Below, in pieces: positions 1 to 10,775 of a DNA stretch of 64,000 nucleotides. Source of the stretch: Incurvaria masculella (taxonomy: Eukaryota; Arthropoda; Insecta; Lepidoptera; Incurvariidae); assembly GCA_946894095.1 (NCBI GenBank), contig OX335645.2:24451001-24515000 (forward strand), written 5' to 3'. The number at the start of each line of letters is the position of its first letter. Within the stretch, counting starts at the first letter, position 1. The notes under the pieces were generated by a model. The model was given only the letters and a program-made list of their open reading frames with translations, did no database searches and had not been told where the DNA came from. Made by a program: the position numbers and the translations under genes.

Positions 1-688
1 GTTACTAAAGTGCTGATTATCTTGTACTGGTATTGATTGCAAGCTGCTAAGAAAGGCCCTTAATGTGTGGCGATTAAGCTAATCAGCAGTAGGTGAATGA
101 GACCCTTAAGTAGTGTAATAACCTTTAGCGGTGATCGAACAAACGCGCATGTTTGAAAATTTACAAGAAGAGTATGGTGTACACCTTATGGAATAAAAAA
201 GCGGATTAAACGAATAACAAAATTAAATTTCGGAAGACTTTTATTTCATCAACTTTTCGCTTTAAATTATTTTCGATTTCATCAATATAACACATTTTGT
301 GAACGCGTTTATATCTCCTCAGTAATGAATAGACAGGAGTTATTTGACAAAAACAGCATGTAAGGAGCTTATTAAATCAGATTTATTATTATTTCTCCGA
401 CCGATACTCATAATGTTTAATTTTAGAGCAATAGTGTACGATTTAACAATCCTAAATAACTTAATCATACCAGAAAACCTACAATTATTCCGCGTTTTGC
501 CTACGCACATCACCTCGAATTTACGTCTATTTTTATCGATAGTATGTGGGCTTTGTATTATCTGTTATAAATCTCGTCTTTTACAATGACTAATTTATAA
601 AAAAATACAAACTCGGCCATGTTTCTTGTCGGCACTTCTTCGCCAGATGTAATCGAACCGGCAGAAAAAAATTAAATTGAACATAAAA
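1..688. other. gene-free AT-rich stretch
   Basis: No coding region, RNA gene or repeat is recognised here. The longest open frame (344-589, +) has low-complexity AT-driven composition and no recognisable motif. Confidence 0.5.
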
Positions 689-735
689 AGACCTGCCAAG
701 TGCGAGCAGTACTCGAGCCTGAGGGTTCCGTGCAA
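689..735 (-). repeat. GTTCCG repeat, 3'-end fragment
   Basis: On the - strand this short piece carries the end of the GTTCCG repeat: GGTTCCG followed, after a damaged copy of the GTGCGAGT/ACTCGCAC hairpin, by the TTGGC-like terminus. It is degenerate and only the end is present. Confidence 0.5.
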
Positions 736-1048
736 ACTTTATTATATCTGTAGATAGTTCATCAACGCGGGAATCGAGAGCATCTACGATGATTGCCTGG
801 TTTTGATACCGATATTAGTTTTTTTCCACTCTAAATATTTACAGACCCCGTACACGGGGTATATGATATTGTAGAGCCCGCATCCAACGGACTACTGGGA
901 ATTATTATGTAACTAATGAACTATTCGTGGATATTTTTGATGTGAGAATGAGTGAAACTTATTACTAAATGTCACAATTTTAGGTCTACTTGGAGATTAC
1001 ATCAGTGAGATGGCGAGAATAAAAATCGGGTTCTTAAATGGCCGTATA

Positions 1049-1452
1049 GGGATCCGTTCCTAAAGAATGCTAAACGGAACCCTATTACTAAGCCTCTACT
1101 ATCCGTCTATCACAGGGGTGTATCTCATGAACTATAAAAGGTAGACAGCTGAAATTATCACAGCGTGCGTTTTTTATATTGTCCCTTTAACAAAAAATCA
1201 AAAACCAATTATTGGCATAACACACCACATGGGAACTAGGTACTATGCCTGGACTTTCCTTATATTGCTCGGCTACATTGTACTTGATGGATGGAAAACT
1301 CCGTAAATTTATATTTTAATGAATACTAAATAAACATTAAATACAAAACGGTGTATTATAAAAATACCATAAAAGAAACTCGATTTCTTTGGGTCAAATT
1401 TTGTGTAATGGTACGGCTCCCTTCGTGTGCGAGTCCGACTCGCACTTGTCAT
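1049..1452 (+). repeat. GTTCCG repeat copy split by a SINE fragment
   Basis: The left part (1049 to about 1200) has the diagnostic 5' block: a GTTCC/GGAACC hairpin, CCCTATTACTAAGCC, a CCGTC tract and a 'GTATCTCATGAAC' block. The right part (about 1380-1452) has TACGGCTCCC and the GTGCGAGT...ACTCGCAC terminal hairpin. A - strand SINE fragment lies between them at about 1208-1312. Confidence 0.65.
1208..1312 (-). mobile_element. SINE body fragment
   Basis: It matches the body of the window's main SINE family, including 'GGGAACTAGGTACTATGCC' and 'GGCTACATTG'. It has neither head nor poly-A tail and sits inside a GTTCCG repeat. Confidence 0.6.
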
Positions 1453-1483
1453 ATTATTGCGTTGACTAAGAAGGTTACATTAT

Positions 1484-1800
1484 TTTTATAATTTAATGCA
1501 ACCTGGCATCGAGCACGGTAATACTGAACTGGATGTAACACACGGATCATTTGTGATTGCCGCTTCAACCTTATTTTCATCCCGTGCGGCGGTACTTTCC
1601 GGGCGGACTTAACTCTACCACCTAGTAGGGGAAGAGGAGCTACGGTTTTACGTGGGTTCCGAACCATGGTACAGCTAGCATTCGTAATGAAATGCACTTA
1701 TCCAATTCAGAAACAGAGAGAAATTGGTGTGTGAGCGGGGCCAGGAACTCATAACCTCCTGAAAGGTAAGTCCTCTAGCCCCTTCACCACGAGCTGTACA
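1484..1800 (-). mobile_element. SINE copy with tRNA-like head
   Basis: The body matches the family seen best at 9209-9622 (ACTGAACTGGATG, ATTGCCGCTTC, CTACCACCTAGTAGGGG, TTCCGAACCATGG). Read on the - strand, the head (1800 to about 1735) looks like a pol III promoter: AGCTCGTGGTGAAGGGGC as an A-box-like part and GGTTATGAGTTCC as a weak B-box. It differs from the head at 9209-9622, so the same body carries more than one head type. Confidence 0.65.
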
Positions 1801-1872
1801 AATTTTCGATTTCAATTACAACTGTATGTATACCTTTACGAGAAAAAAGGGTGTTGGAGATTGACGGTCTTC

Positions 1873-1960
1873 GTGTTGCAGATGGACAGTCGGACAGACG
1901 GACAACAAAGTGATCGTATTAACGCTCCGTTTTTTCCTTTTTAGGTACGAACCCTTAAAA
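1873..1960 (-). repeat. GTTCCG repeat fragment
   Basis: It contains the GGACAGTCGGACAGACGGAC tract and, further on, CCTTTTTAGGTACGAACCC, which correspond to the 5' block of the GTTCCG repeat read on the - strand. Confidence 0.45.
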
Positions 1961-2430
1961 TTGTAAAAAAAAAAATATGAAACTCGTTGCCCCCTATATA
2001 AGAGCGAGACGTCCCAGTGTCCGGACACTCACGTCTCACATCACAAGCCATTATGAATGTTTGCCGGAGCGGAGTCGATGGACACGTCGATATTGAGACG
2101 CGATCTACATACAGACGTTAATGTTTCTTTTTGTTTTGTCAATCTGTCAGTGCGTGGCCGCGCCGCCGCCGACTCGAGCGGCATTATTGGGTTAATTAAT
2201 TATGATAATATACTAAATCGCGTCACACGCGTCGCTTCACCCAGCCCGGGCCGTTCGGCGAGGACGCATCCGCTTCCAACTGACGCTTATTTTGATAAAA
2301 ATGTGACAGCTTTTTAGAAGAGGAGCAGCATATATTACATTTTATTGATTTGGTTAAAGTATTCCGTGAGGACAGAGGCGGTGGCGCGGCGCTCCGGGAC
2401 TGGAATCGTATCCAATACAAGATTCAAAAT

Positions 2431-2735
2431 TAAATTGCCAAGTGGCCAATTGCGAGTCGAACTCGCACACGAAGGGTTCCGTACGATCATACAAGATTTA
2501 ACACAAAAAAATCACGTTTTTGTATGAGGTCGCCCTTAATTTTTTTATTTTTTTATTTTACCAATTTGTTGTTGTAGGGGCAAAATAAATACACACTAAG
2601 TGAAAATTTCAGCTGCCTACCTATTACGGTTCATAAGATACAGCCCTGTGATAGATGGACGGGCGGACGGACAGACAGCGGAGGCTTAGTAATAGGATTC
2701 CGTTTTCACCCTTTGGATACGAAACACTAAAAAAT
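2431..2735 (-). repeat. GTTCCG repeat, near full length
   Basis: On the - strand the order is intact: CGTATCCAAAGGGTG and the 5' hairpin, CTATTACTAAGCC, CCGTCCGCCCG, TATCTTATGAACC, a purine/AT-rich middle, then GTACGGAACCC and the GTGCGAGT...ACTCGCAA terminal hairpin. About 300 bp, the usual length in this window. Confidence 0.65.
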
Positions 2736-2763
2736 ACGCCTTATTATTAAATTGTTTAGTAAA

Positions 2764-4050
2764 CAGTGTTATGAATCGCTTATTTGTATAAGTCGACGTT
2801 TCATCCACCGCATTGTGGACTTCCTCAGGACTCGCGGCGCGACCTGGAGGACTTCCGACACGTCGTGCAGTCAGAAGTCTACTGCAGGTCGCCGGCTGCG
2901 TAGATTGTAGCTGTGGGTAACTCCAGCCGCTTATGAGGGTAGTTCCACAGCACGTTACTCGGCGATGAATTTATCCGTGCAAACGATGCTTACGGTGTAC
3001 CTACTCGATGGTATCGGCAACTGAAGCCTCGAGGCGCTGTGTTGAGCTAATAATGGAGACCACGACGGTGAAAGTTTCATGCTGTTGTCTCTGTTAAAGT
3101 TGTGATACCTTGAAATCTCAATGAATTCTCGGACCAATCGTGGAATCTTGAATCGTGGAGTCCTGAAGAAGTGCACAATGCGGTGGATGAAACGTCGACT
3201 TAAAAAAAAATTAACAAAAAAAATAACCGACTTCAAAGAAAAAGCACTAAAAATTTTTTTTTTGTTATTTTTTTTGGTTATTTTTAGTGAATCTGAAGTA
3301 CACTTACTAATTTGTACACGTCCTTTCCAATAAAAAAAGAATCACCGAAATCGGTTGGCGTTATATTGAGTTATTCGTCCATTTGTCGTGCACATCTTAA
3401 TTCAAATTTAAGACTCATATGATTTGCTCATAGATATCATTGTCAGAACTGAACCACATTAAAATGGGACCACTTGGGAAGCACTAGCTTTCATTTAAAA
3501 AAATAATCATCAAAATCGGTTCACCCAGGCAAAAGTTATGAGGTAACAAACTTAAAAAAAAACGCGACAAATGGACGAATAACTCAATATAACGCCAACC
3601 GATTTCGGTGATTCTTTTTTTATTGGAAAGGACGTGCACTAATTAGTAAGTGTACTTCAGATTCACTAAAAATAAACAAATAAAAAAAAATTAACAAAAA
3701 AATAACCGACTTCAAATAAAAAGCACTAAAAAGTAAAAAATAAATTCCATTTTTGTAGTTACGATTTCTGTAATTTTTTTAGTCGGTGTCAGCCAAGGTT
3801 AGGTTAGGTTAGGTTAGGTTAGGTTAGGTTAGGTTAGATTAGGTTAGGTTAGGTTAGGTTAGGTTAGGTTAGGTTCTCTTGATTGGCGCAGCGCGTGCCC
3901 GGCTGACGCCGACTCAAAAAATAACAGAAATCGTAACTAAAAAAATGGAAATTATTTTTTAATTTATAGTGCTTTTTCTTTGAAGTCGGTTATTTTTTTG
4001 TAAAATTTTTTTTTGAAGTCGGTTAACAAGTAAGCGATTCATAACACTGT
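2764..4050. repeat. compound inverted-repeat block
   Basis: The outer ends are inverted copies: CAGTGTTATGAATCGCTTA at 2764 and its complement ending at 4050. Inside are three serial palindromes. P1 has arms 2791-2830 and 3161-3199 (39-bp arms). P2 has arms about 3280-3390 and 3567-3680. P3 has arms about 3702-3794 and 3901-3993. The unit ATAACCGACTTCAAA recurs three times, twice direct and once inverted. The layout resembles a foldback-type element built from the ACCGACTTC repeat. No transposase is visible. Confidence 0.6.
3796..3875 (+). repeat. interstitial (TTAGG)n telomere-type array
   Basis: Sixteen 5-bp units of AGGTT (TTAGG phase) in a row with one variant unit (AGATT, 3836-3840). 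TTAGG is the telomere repeat of most insects including Lepidoptera. The array lies in the loop of palindrome P3. Confidence 0.9.
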
Positions 4051-5839
4051 CTTTTCGAAAACATTTTAGTAATAATGTGTAACAACAGTTTTAGTCTAAA
4101 TAAAATCAATCATAATTTTCAACAGCATATATCTCGGTATAGACATATTTAGTCTTTGCAAACATAATATCTTCCAGTTGACAAAACCATTATGAATGGT
4201 CGAAGAGAGGTTTATCAGTGACTCGATATACATGTATTGAAACATTTACCTGAAACATACTCATCATCCAAAAGACATCTAGTTTCACTGCACACACACA
4301 CGCTTCAATTTATAAACACAACAAAACCACCTTCCCACTTTCCGTCTCCTACTCTTACATACACTTTTGGGAAGTAGGTAATTTAATTTAACATTTTTTT
4401 TAACTTTTAAATAATATCGTAAGAGCTGAAATGGGTCTATTTGAAACGAAGTATTAATGAAGTATGACTCATGAAGAGAATTACATTGTAGTCATACTTA
4501 TCCATGAGAGTAGAAACATAAAGAGTATTTTCAGTTACAGGTATTTTTTTCAAATACCTAACAAGTTTGTAGATGATGATATGACTTAGTGCACTTCGCA
4601 AATATTTAGAGTCTTCGGACACAATCGCTTGAAAGCAACCTAGGATAAATATTGTTTGGTTTGGTAAATAACAGCTTATAAAATATATATATCTAATACA
4701 TTTTTTTTATTGAAATGACTTTAAACTCAAGCCAAATGGTAGATTGATACTAGTGGCGCTCTGAGCTGCAGACCTCGCAAGTCTTTGCATAGTTTAAAAC
4801 TGAATTAAAATTGAAGTGTGGAACTTAAAACATTTATTTTCTTGAATTTTTCGCAGTGCGTTAAGTAGGAAACGAATGATTTGCGCCTTGTCACAAAACT
4901 ATAAAATGATTTTTTATTATTTATTTTGAAGTTATTTGTTTGTACAAATTTACCATTTGATGTGAGGAAATTTGATCAATTCTGCACCAATCAAATACGT
5001 TTATGTCATACCTTTTGCGCTCATACTGGGTAGATACAATACTACTACTAAAATAGTCAAAATCAAATATAAATCGACTTTAGATTTTAATTGGTTTGGA
5101 ATGGGAAAAAATGTATCTTCCAGCGAACAAAAGCTGCGCGCTCTTTATTGTTATCGGACTCCGCGCAGCTCCTGTGAGGTCGAATTAGACGATTCGAGCC
5201 GGCTAAAACGGCTAAACGTTTCAATGCGGAGCAAACCGAACGCAATAATGATGCGTCGACGTGTATTGTGCTCAATGGCGACGGAGGCATGCTCGCATTG
5301 TCGTCGGCTCGTCCTGCCACTCGAGAGTAGCGCCGCTAGAGGACTCTCAGCAAGGATAATGCTCGCTCGCTACTTAACTCCAGCACTCGACAATGGAATA
5401 GCGCGAGTGCGCTCGGCCGACTGATTCGACAAAATAACGATAATCCGGTCCCTCCTGCTTTGTTGAATGGAAGCTGTTTAGAAGCTTTTACCGATTGTTT
5501 AGATATAAGCTCTTCGCTATTTACACAATTTGCTATAAGAAGATAAGCACAGAAACTTACTAATTTACTCCCTTCCTGAAAACCGTTATATCTTTAAGTG
5601 TAATTTTCTCAGATGAAAAAGTATAACTGAAGTCGCACCGCTCAACTCAAAACGCGTAATCGTACTTCGTTACTTTACACGCATGCGTAGTACGTACTTC
5701 AACAAATGCTACAACCTCCAAAATATCACTTCTAACGTGCGTTAGTCTCACACATTGTATATATTTTTGTATGTTTATGCTGTTACAAAATATAATTTCT
5801 AATCAACTATTTCAATCTCACATTTCCATATATATATAT
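4051..5839. other. gene-free stretch
   Basis: No gene is recognised. A more GC-rich patch at about 5110-5430 gives overlapping open frames on both strands (4972-5424 + and 5087-5320 -). Neither has a recognisable domain, and opposite-strand openness suggests composition rather than coding. Confidence 0.4.
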
Positions 5840-6060
5840 ACCTTCACGGCGCTTTCCCGGAGGGGTAGGCAGAGATGATAGAGCGCCATACGGTACGATT
5901 ACATCTCTTTCGCTTCATCCTCAGAATACATCTTTTCGTACATGCTCTGTGATTACGGGTGCTACGTATCAGACTTTTGCACACATCGATTTAGTCGTGG
6001 TACGTTCTTCTAGGCTGCCCGGTATGACAGTTTCGCTCAATTCTGCTCTGTAAATTTGTT
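5840..6060. repeat. interspersed repeat (GGAGGGGTAGGCAGAG type)
   Basis: A block beginning CCTTCACGGCGC and containing GGAGGGGTAGGCAGAGATG resembles a repeat common in lepidopteran genomic sequence. Only one copy is present here, so this rests on recognition of the motif. Confidence 0.4.
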
Positions 6061-6189
6061 TCGTCATTTTTTCCTAATCCATTCGTTCCATATGTCCAAA
6101 AGTCACTTCTCGATTCTAGTCACAAGATCATTTTTCAATTGACATTGCTCTCTAACCCACGAAATATTTTCTTTCATAAAATGTGTAAA

Positions 6190-6320
6190 TGGACGATCCC
6201 TATTGATAAGAAAAATAATTATTCGAATCGGTTGAAAATTTACGGAGATATGAAAAATACATACATACAGACGAACTGAGAACCTGGTCCTTTTTGAAAT
6301 GCTTCTCCTTCTTTTAAAAA
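6190..6320. repeat. ACCGACTTC-family end fragment
   Basis: It contains GAATCGGTTGAAAATTTACG, ACATACATACAGACGAACTG and GAGAACC, typical of one end of the ACCGACTTC repeat that also builds the 3.2-4.0 kb block. Confidence 0.4.
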
Positions 6321-6997
6321 TGAGTATTTCCACAAAAATACATTTTCCTTAATATTTTTTGTCGATGAAAATTGAACTACGGAATCGGAATCTGTTTCAA
6401 TCCTTACTTACCGCTGCGCAATCAGCTCTCATCAAATTTAATTCTCACTCGTAAAAGCCTCCATGATTCATCCATTAATTGAATAGATATGTTAAAGTAA
6501 GATTTTGAATAGTCGATTCGAGATCTTTATCGCTTGTCGATACATCGGAGGGCTGTCTTCGATGTCCGTACATCTGTCGAGGAGGATGTGCCGGGCTCGA
6601 GGCAACAATGCCGGCGGATAGTCGCATGTGTCTGCACAAAGGCGATTACTCCACGCAGACCGTGTCCGATGTATCCTCTGCACAGTAGAAACTAAACACA
6701 AGTGGGCGAGCGGTCGATCGAAACGAGGGACATGAACGATGTGACACCACTGTGGGAAGGTAAGATATAGAGCATTGCAGTGATATGGAGGATTTATTTC
6801 TCGCCAGCTGATGATATTTTTACATGACTTTGTAAATGGTAACGATATAAGTGAACACGTGATAAATGCAGCACTTCGAAGATGCGTGGCCTAAGCAGCT
6901 GGTTTAATTCAAATGGAATTATCCAGTATCTTGAAAAAAAATTGCGTGTATGGTATTGCGATATGGATTAACGCTGTTGAAAGAGACAAAGTATTAA

Positions 6998-7361
6998 GGA
7001 TCTTCCGACCCATACAATGTTTTTTTTACACAGAACGCAAACAGTATTGCACTTTAAGGCACGAATTCGTCAAAAATATTTAATATAGCCATAGTAGTTG
7101 CAGCGAAAACATATTCACAATTTCAGGTTTAATGGTTTCGTTGTAATTGCCGATTAGAAGTTTTACACCGTTAGATGGCGCAGTTTAATAAAAATCGTAT
7201 TTAAATAAATTGTAACAAAACAAATAATCCTGAAATTATGAAATTGTTTTCGCTGCAAGTAATATGACTATATTAATTTACTTTTATTATTAATTCGTGG
7301 CTTCAAGTGCAATACTTTTTGCGTTATGTGTGCAATCAACTTTATATGGGTCGGAACAGCC
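6998..7361. mobile_element. TTAA-flanked MITE with long terminal inverted repeats
   Basis: Flanked by TTAA on both sides (6994-6997 and 7362-7365). The ends are inverted: GGATCTTCCGACCCATA against the complement of TATGGGTCGGAACAGCC. Inverted similarity extends deep inward (GTATTGCACTTTAAG / CTTCAAGTGCAATAC and GCAGCGAAAACA / TGTTTTCGCTGC), so the element is nearly all palindrome. A second copy at 63199-63554 is also bounded by TTAA. TTAA targets are characteristic of the piggyBac superfamily. No transposase is encoded. Confidence 0.8.
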
Positions 7362-7509
7362 TTAAGAACGCAAGGCCTAGACTAAAGGGACAAAAAAATC
7401 ATATATATTCCTACGCATTCCTACCTTCGTTGAAAATTATTTAGAAGAGAGAAAGAGAGAGAGGCGTTGCAGCCAGTGAGAAATGCGAATAGTATAATGT
7501 TATCTTATA

Positions 7510-7700
7510 TTTAACCTCAAGGAGGTTCTCAATTCGTTTTTATGTTTTTTTTTTGTATGCATGTTACTTGATATCCCCGCAAATTGTCAACGGATTTGCA
7601 TAAATATTTTTCTTATCAGTAGGGTATAACTCAGGAGTGATGCTTTCATAAATTGTATGAAAGAATATTATTCCTCTTAGTGATTGAAGTTCGTTAGTTG
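7510..7700 (+). repeat. ACCGACTTC-family fragment
   Basis: It holds AAGGAGGTTCTCAATTCG followed by a T-rich run and TGATATCCCCGC, in the order of the lepidopteran ACCGACTTC repeat. Confidence 0.4.
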
Positions 7701-7873
7701 TTTTTTAAAATGGTATTAGCTGTTTAAAAGTGGAAGACCTCGCCCTAGGCAGCTATACAATTTTTAACGCAAAAAAACAAGCAAGTTCTGTTGTTCAAGT
7801 GAATGAGCCTGAATAGCTCTTTAGTGTATTACCGGTATTTATTTTGGAGTTCTTACCTATACCAGTAGGGTAT

Positions 7874-8285
7874 TTTTATATGCAACCTGATATGGATGGC
7901 TCAAATAATACACAACTACCATTATGATATTATCCCAATACAACACATACACGAATGAATTAAGTGCCATTTACCCAAAGGACCTTCCCTTTATGAGCAC
8001 AGCTACATTGAACTGGATGGAAAACACGGACAATTTTTATTGCCGTTTCGACCATCTTTTCATCCAATGCGATGGTACCAACCCGGGCGGCCTTAAACCC
8101 TATCACCTAATAGAGGAAGTGGACCTACAGTTTTATTACAGACCTACAGTTAGATTCCGTACCAGGGAGCAGCTCGCATTCGCGACGAAATGCATTTATC
8201 CAATACATAAATATAATAGAAAGAAATTGGTGCATGATCGAGGCGAGGATTTCAACCCAGACCTCTGGTATGCTTATGTTTTCTT
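7874..8285 (-). mobile_element. SINE copy, near full length
   Basis: The body aligns with 9209-9622 throughout (GATATGGATGGCT, TGAGCACAGCTACATTGAAC, TGGAAAACACGGACAATTTT, GATGGTACCAACCCGGGCGG). The tRNA-like head on the - strand ends in AGAGGTCTGGGTTGAAATCC, a B-box match. An internal duplication (GACCTACAGTTT / GACCTACAGTTA) sits near 8128-8155. Confidence 0.75.
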
Positions 8286-9208
8286 CCTGTCATCAATGAC
8301 TAACTATTGATGTTTCAAGGATATATTTACACAAACAATTACTGTACCAATAACCCGTATTCTGTAAGCAATGGAAAGTATTACTCTAAACTTAGACAAA
8401 GCTAATGGAAACTTGCTAATTCTTCTTCGCTGTGATTGTTGAAGTGGCTAATGTCAAAATATGACAAATCCGAGTGCAGTGAACTGCCTATGGATGATGA
8501 ATAAACGATAACAGCTTACTTTAGATTACATGAAATAGAAGAGTTGACCTACCGCTATCGAGTATACTGTGTCCCCAATGTGCCCGCCTGAGAGCCTGCA
8601 GCCTGCAGCCTACCTGCGCCCGCGTACTTCAATGGAACCTTTCTCCCTAATCTCTCGACAAAGCGCATACAAATAAACAAGTACATACTTAGCCGTTTGT
8701 TTGTTTCTCTAAGCGTTTACTGTTATTTCGATAGCCATTGGTGTCGAGTCGAGTGGAAATTGAGATTTTTTCTCGCTGCGAGCCCGCCCCGCGCCGCCCC
8801 CGCCGCCGACTGCATGCAATGGATACGATACTTGCAATGTGCACGCTCATGCAACTGGAATGATTGGGGCTTCTGTGCACCGCCGTGTCTGCGATATACT
8901 AGTCCTTGTCTCATTCAGTTCAGGCTGTTTGTACAAAAACTGCCTTAGAGTAAACTTGGATACGGATTTGCTTAATGATATGTAGTTTTGGTACTTATAG
9001 TCATTTTCAGTACTCTTTTCCAGATAATACAAGATATGCAGTTAAAATAATACAAATTTGCATGTAATCTTTCTAAATTCAAAAAAATTATGAGCTGAGC
9101 TAGACGAGTAGAGAAACAGTGAAATTAAGGATACAAGAAAGGAATTTTATTTTTCTATAAAATGTGACGATTTTTTTGTTAGGAAAATTAATAAGACAAT
9201 GGTTGTTC
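8286..9208. other. gene-free stretch with a GC-rich patch
   Basis: No gene recognised. A compact CpG-rich patch lies at about 8765-8815 with overlapping open frames on both strands, none with a domain. CTGCAGC is repeated near 8595-8615. Confidence 0.4.
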
Positions 9209-9622
9209 TTTTTTTTTTTTTTTTTATGCGACCTGACATGGATGGCTAATACCACACAACTACCGTTATGATATTAGCCCAATACACCACATTCCCGAAG
9301 GAATTAGGTGCCATGCCAGGACCTTCCCTTTATGAGCACGGCTACATTGAACTGGATGGAAAACACGGACAATTTTTCATTGCCGCTTCGACCATCTTTT
9401 CATCCAATGCGATGGTACCAACCCGGGCGGGCTTAAACCCTACCACCTAGTAGGGGAAGGGGACCTACAGTTTTACATGGATTCCGAACCATGGAGCAGC
9501 TCGCATTCGTGACGAAATGCACTTATCGAACTCTGAAAGAGAAAGACAGTGGTGCAAGTTGGTATTGAACCCGGGCCTCTGGTACGCTAGGCCGGTCCCC
9601 GCGCCACTAGGCTACGAGCCGC
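9209..9622 (-). mobile_element. full-length tRNA-derived SINE
   Basis: Read on the - strand it starts GCGGCTCGTAGCCTAGTGGC (A-box-like TAGCCTAGTGGC), continues to CCGGGTTCAATACC (B-box-like), then an approximately 330-bp body, and ends in a poly-A tail (T run at 9209-9225). The hexamer TTGTTC flanks both ends (9203-9208 and 9623-9628) and is probably the target-site duplication. Best-preserved copy of a family with at least ten pieces in this window. Confidence 0.85.
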
Positions 9623-9853
9623 TTGTTCGTGAATTTATTTGTTTAACAAAACTCAGTAGCACAATACGGGTGTTGCAAGGGCTACTATAGAAAATTTAGG
9701 AATTGATTAATGGGATTGAAATAAACAAAAAGGTTTTATAACTTTTTTCTGTGCAACCACTAAATAAAAAGTTAAGCTTTCCATGCAAAGTAATTAATTA
9801 ATTTAGTGTTAAAAGAATCTAGTTTTACGTAAGAACGTGGGAACGTTGTGTGT

Positions 9854-9930
9854 ACTTGGACATGAATGGCTAAGATCACACCTAACTGTCATCTTAGCAA
9901 AACACATACATGCTAGCAATACTAGGCACG
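9854..9930 (-). mobile_element. SINE 3' fragment
   Basis: It contains GACATGAATGGCTAAGATCA and a diverged ATCTTAGCAAAACACA, the 3' part of the SINE body on the - strand. Confidence 0.5.
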
Positions 9931-10654
9931 CAGAAAACAATAATAAACCAAAAATCAAATACAAAATTGTTCCGCTAATTCAGTAAGCCTTTCGAAAATA
10001 CCACACTATTAGTGCTCACAATAGAAAATTCAGGGCAGCATTAGAATGAGACATACAATTATTTATTGTGTGGTCGCGGGCAGCGGGCGATGTCCACTTC
10101 ATTACAAATCTATTTAACGTAACCCGACTTAGTATCGATGGCATAATGAGGAGTTTAATCCCCCGAAGATCCGGCTCGGGGAGAGCTTTGTTCGCTTTTG
10201 TTGGACGCTCAGTGTTATCCAAATGGGTCGATGCCATGTCCACTCCTTTCAAATGGATTTGTTTGCTTTTCATATATGTAGATGCGATGATTCTCTGAAC
10301 GTGAAAAAATACTAAAAAAGGGTTCGAAGTGACCATTGATCCTCATTTTGTAGTTACGTACTTATTGTTAAGGGCGGCATTATCTTGCGAGTTGGCGCAA
10401 ATTAAGTATTGTATTTACTACTTACGTGGTCATAGGAGGCCTGTAGCGGAATAATTTGTCCGAGTTGTTGCACAGGAAACTCCCTATGGTCATGGTCAAT
10501 AAACAAAACATGCAAGTTTGATCATACATAGGTCGTATTCATGTCAGCTTAAATTATATAAAGAGATAAATTTGTTAAATCCGTTTCCGCATTTTAACAA
10601 GAATGTAGAAAGGGAAAACTTCTTTTCATTGAATCATTGAATGAAACTTAGTTT

Positions 10655-10775
10655 CATTTCATTTCATTTATTTAAACTTTTTTGAAAGTCAAACTACACC
10701 AAGTTACGTCACAAAGATCCGCGGATTCGATCAACCCAGTAAAGAAGAACCCGCAAAGAAACTTCCACAATTATG
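10655..10775 (-). mobile_element. LINE 3'-end fragment
   Basis: On the - strand the order is AAGTTTCTTTGCGGGTTC, CTTTACTGGGTTGATCGAAT, CCGCGGATC, GACGTAACTTGG, then AAAGTTTAAATAAATGAAATG as a tail. The same block occurs at 13355-13470 and 50800-50930. It is the kind of 3' end left by 5'-truncated non-LTR retrotransposons. Confidence 0.6.

Noticed and set aside
3796..3875. Chromosome end
   Set aside because: TTAGG units are followed by more than 60 kb of interspersed DNA and sit in an inverted repeat, so this is interstitial.
4972..5424. 150-codon open frame on the + strand
   Set aside because: The opposite strand is also open, no domain or splice context is seen and the sequence turns basic with GC content. 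More likely composition or regulatory DNA.
9540..9622. Possible true tRNA gene
   Set aside because: A- and B-box-like sequences are present, but no cloverleaf closes and the unit continues into a repeat body with poly-A: a SINE head.
10016..10336. Open frames on both strands (106 and 76 codons)
   Set aside because: Mirror-image openness with no domain; better read as non-coding, possibly conserved regulatory sequence.
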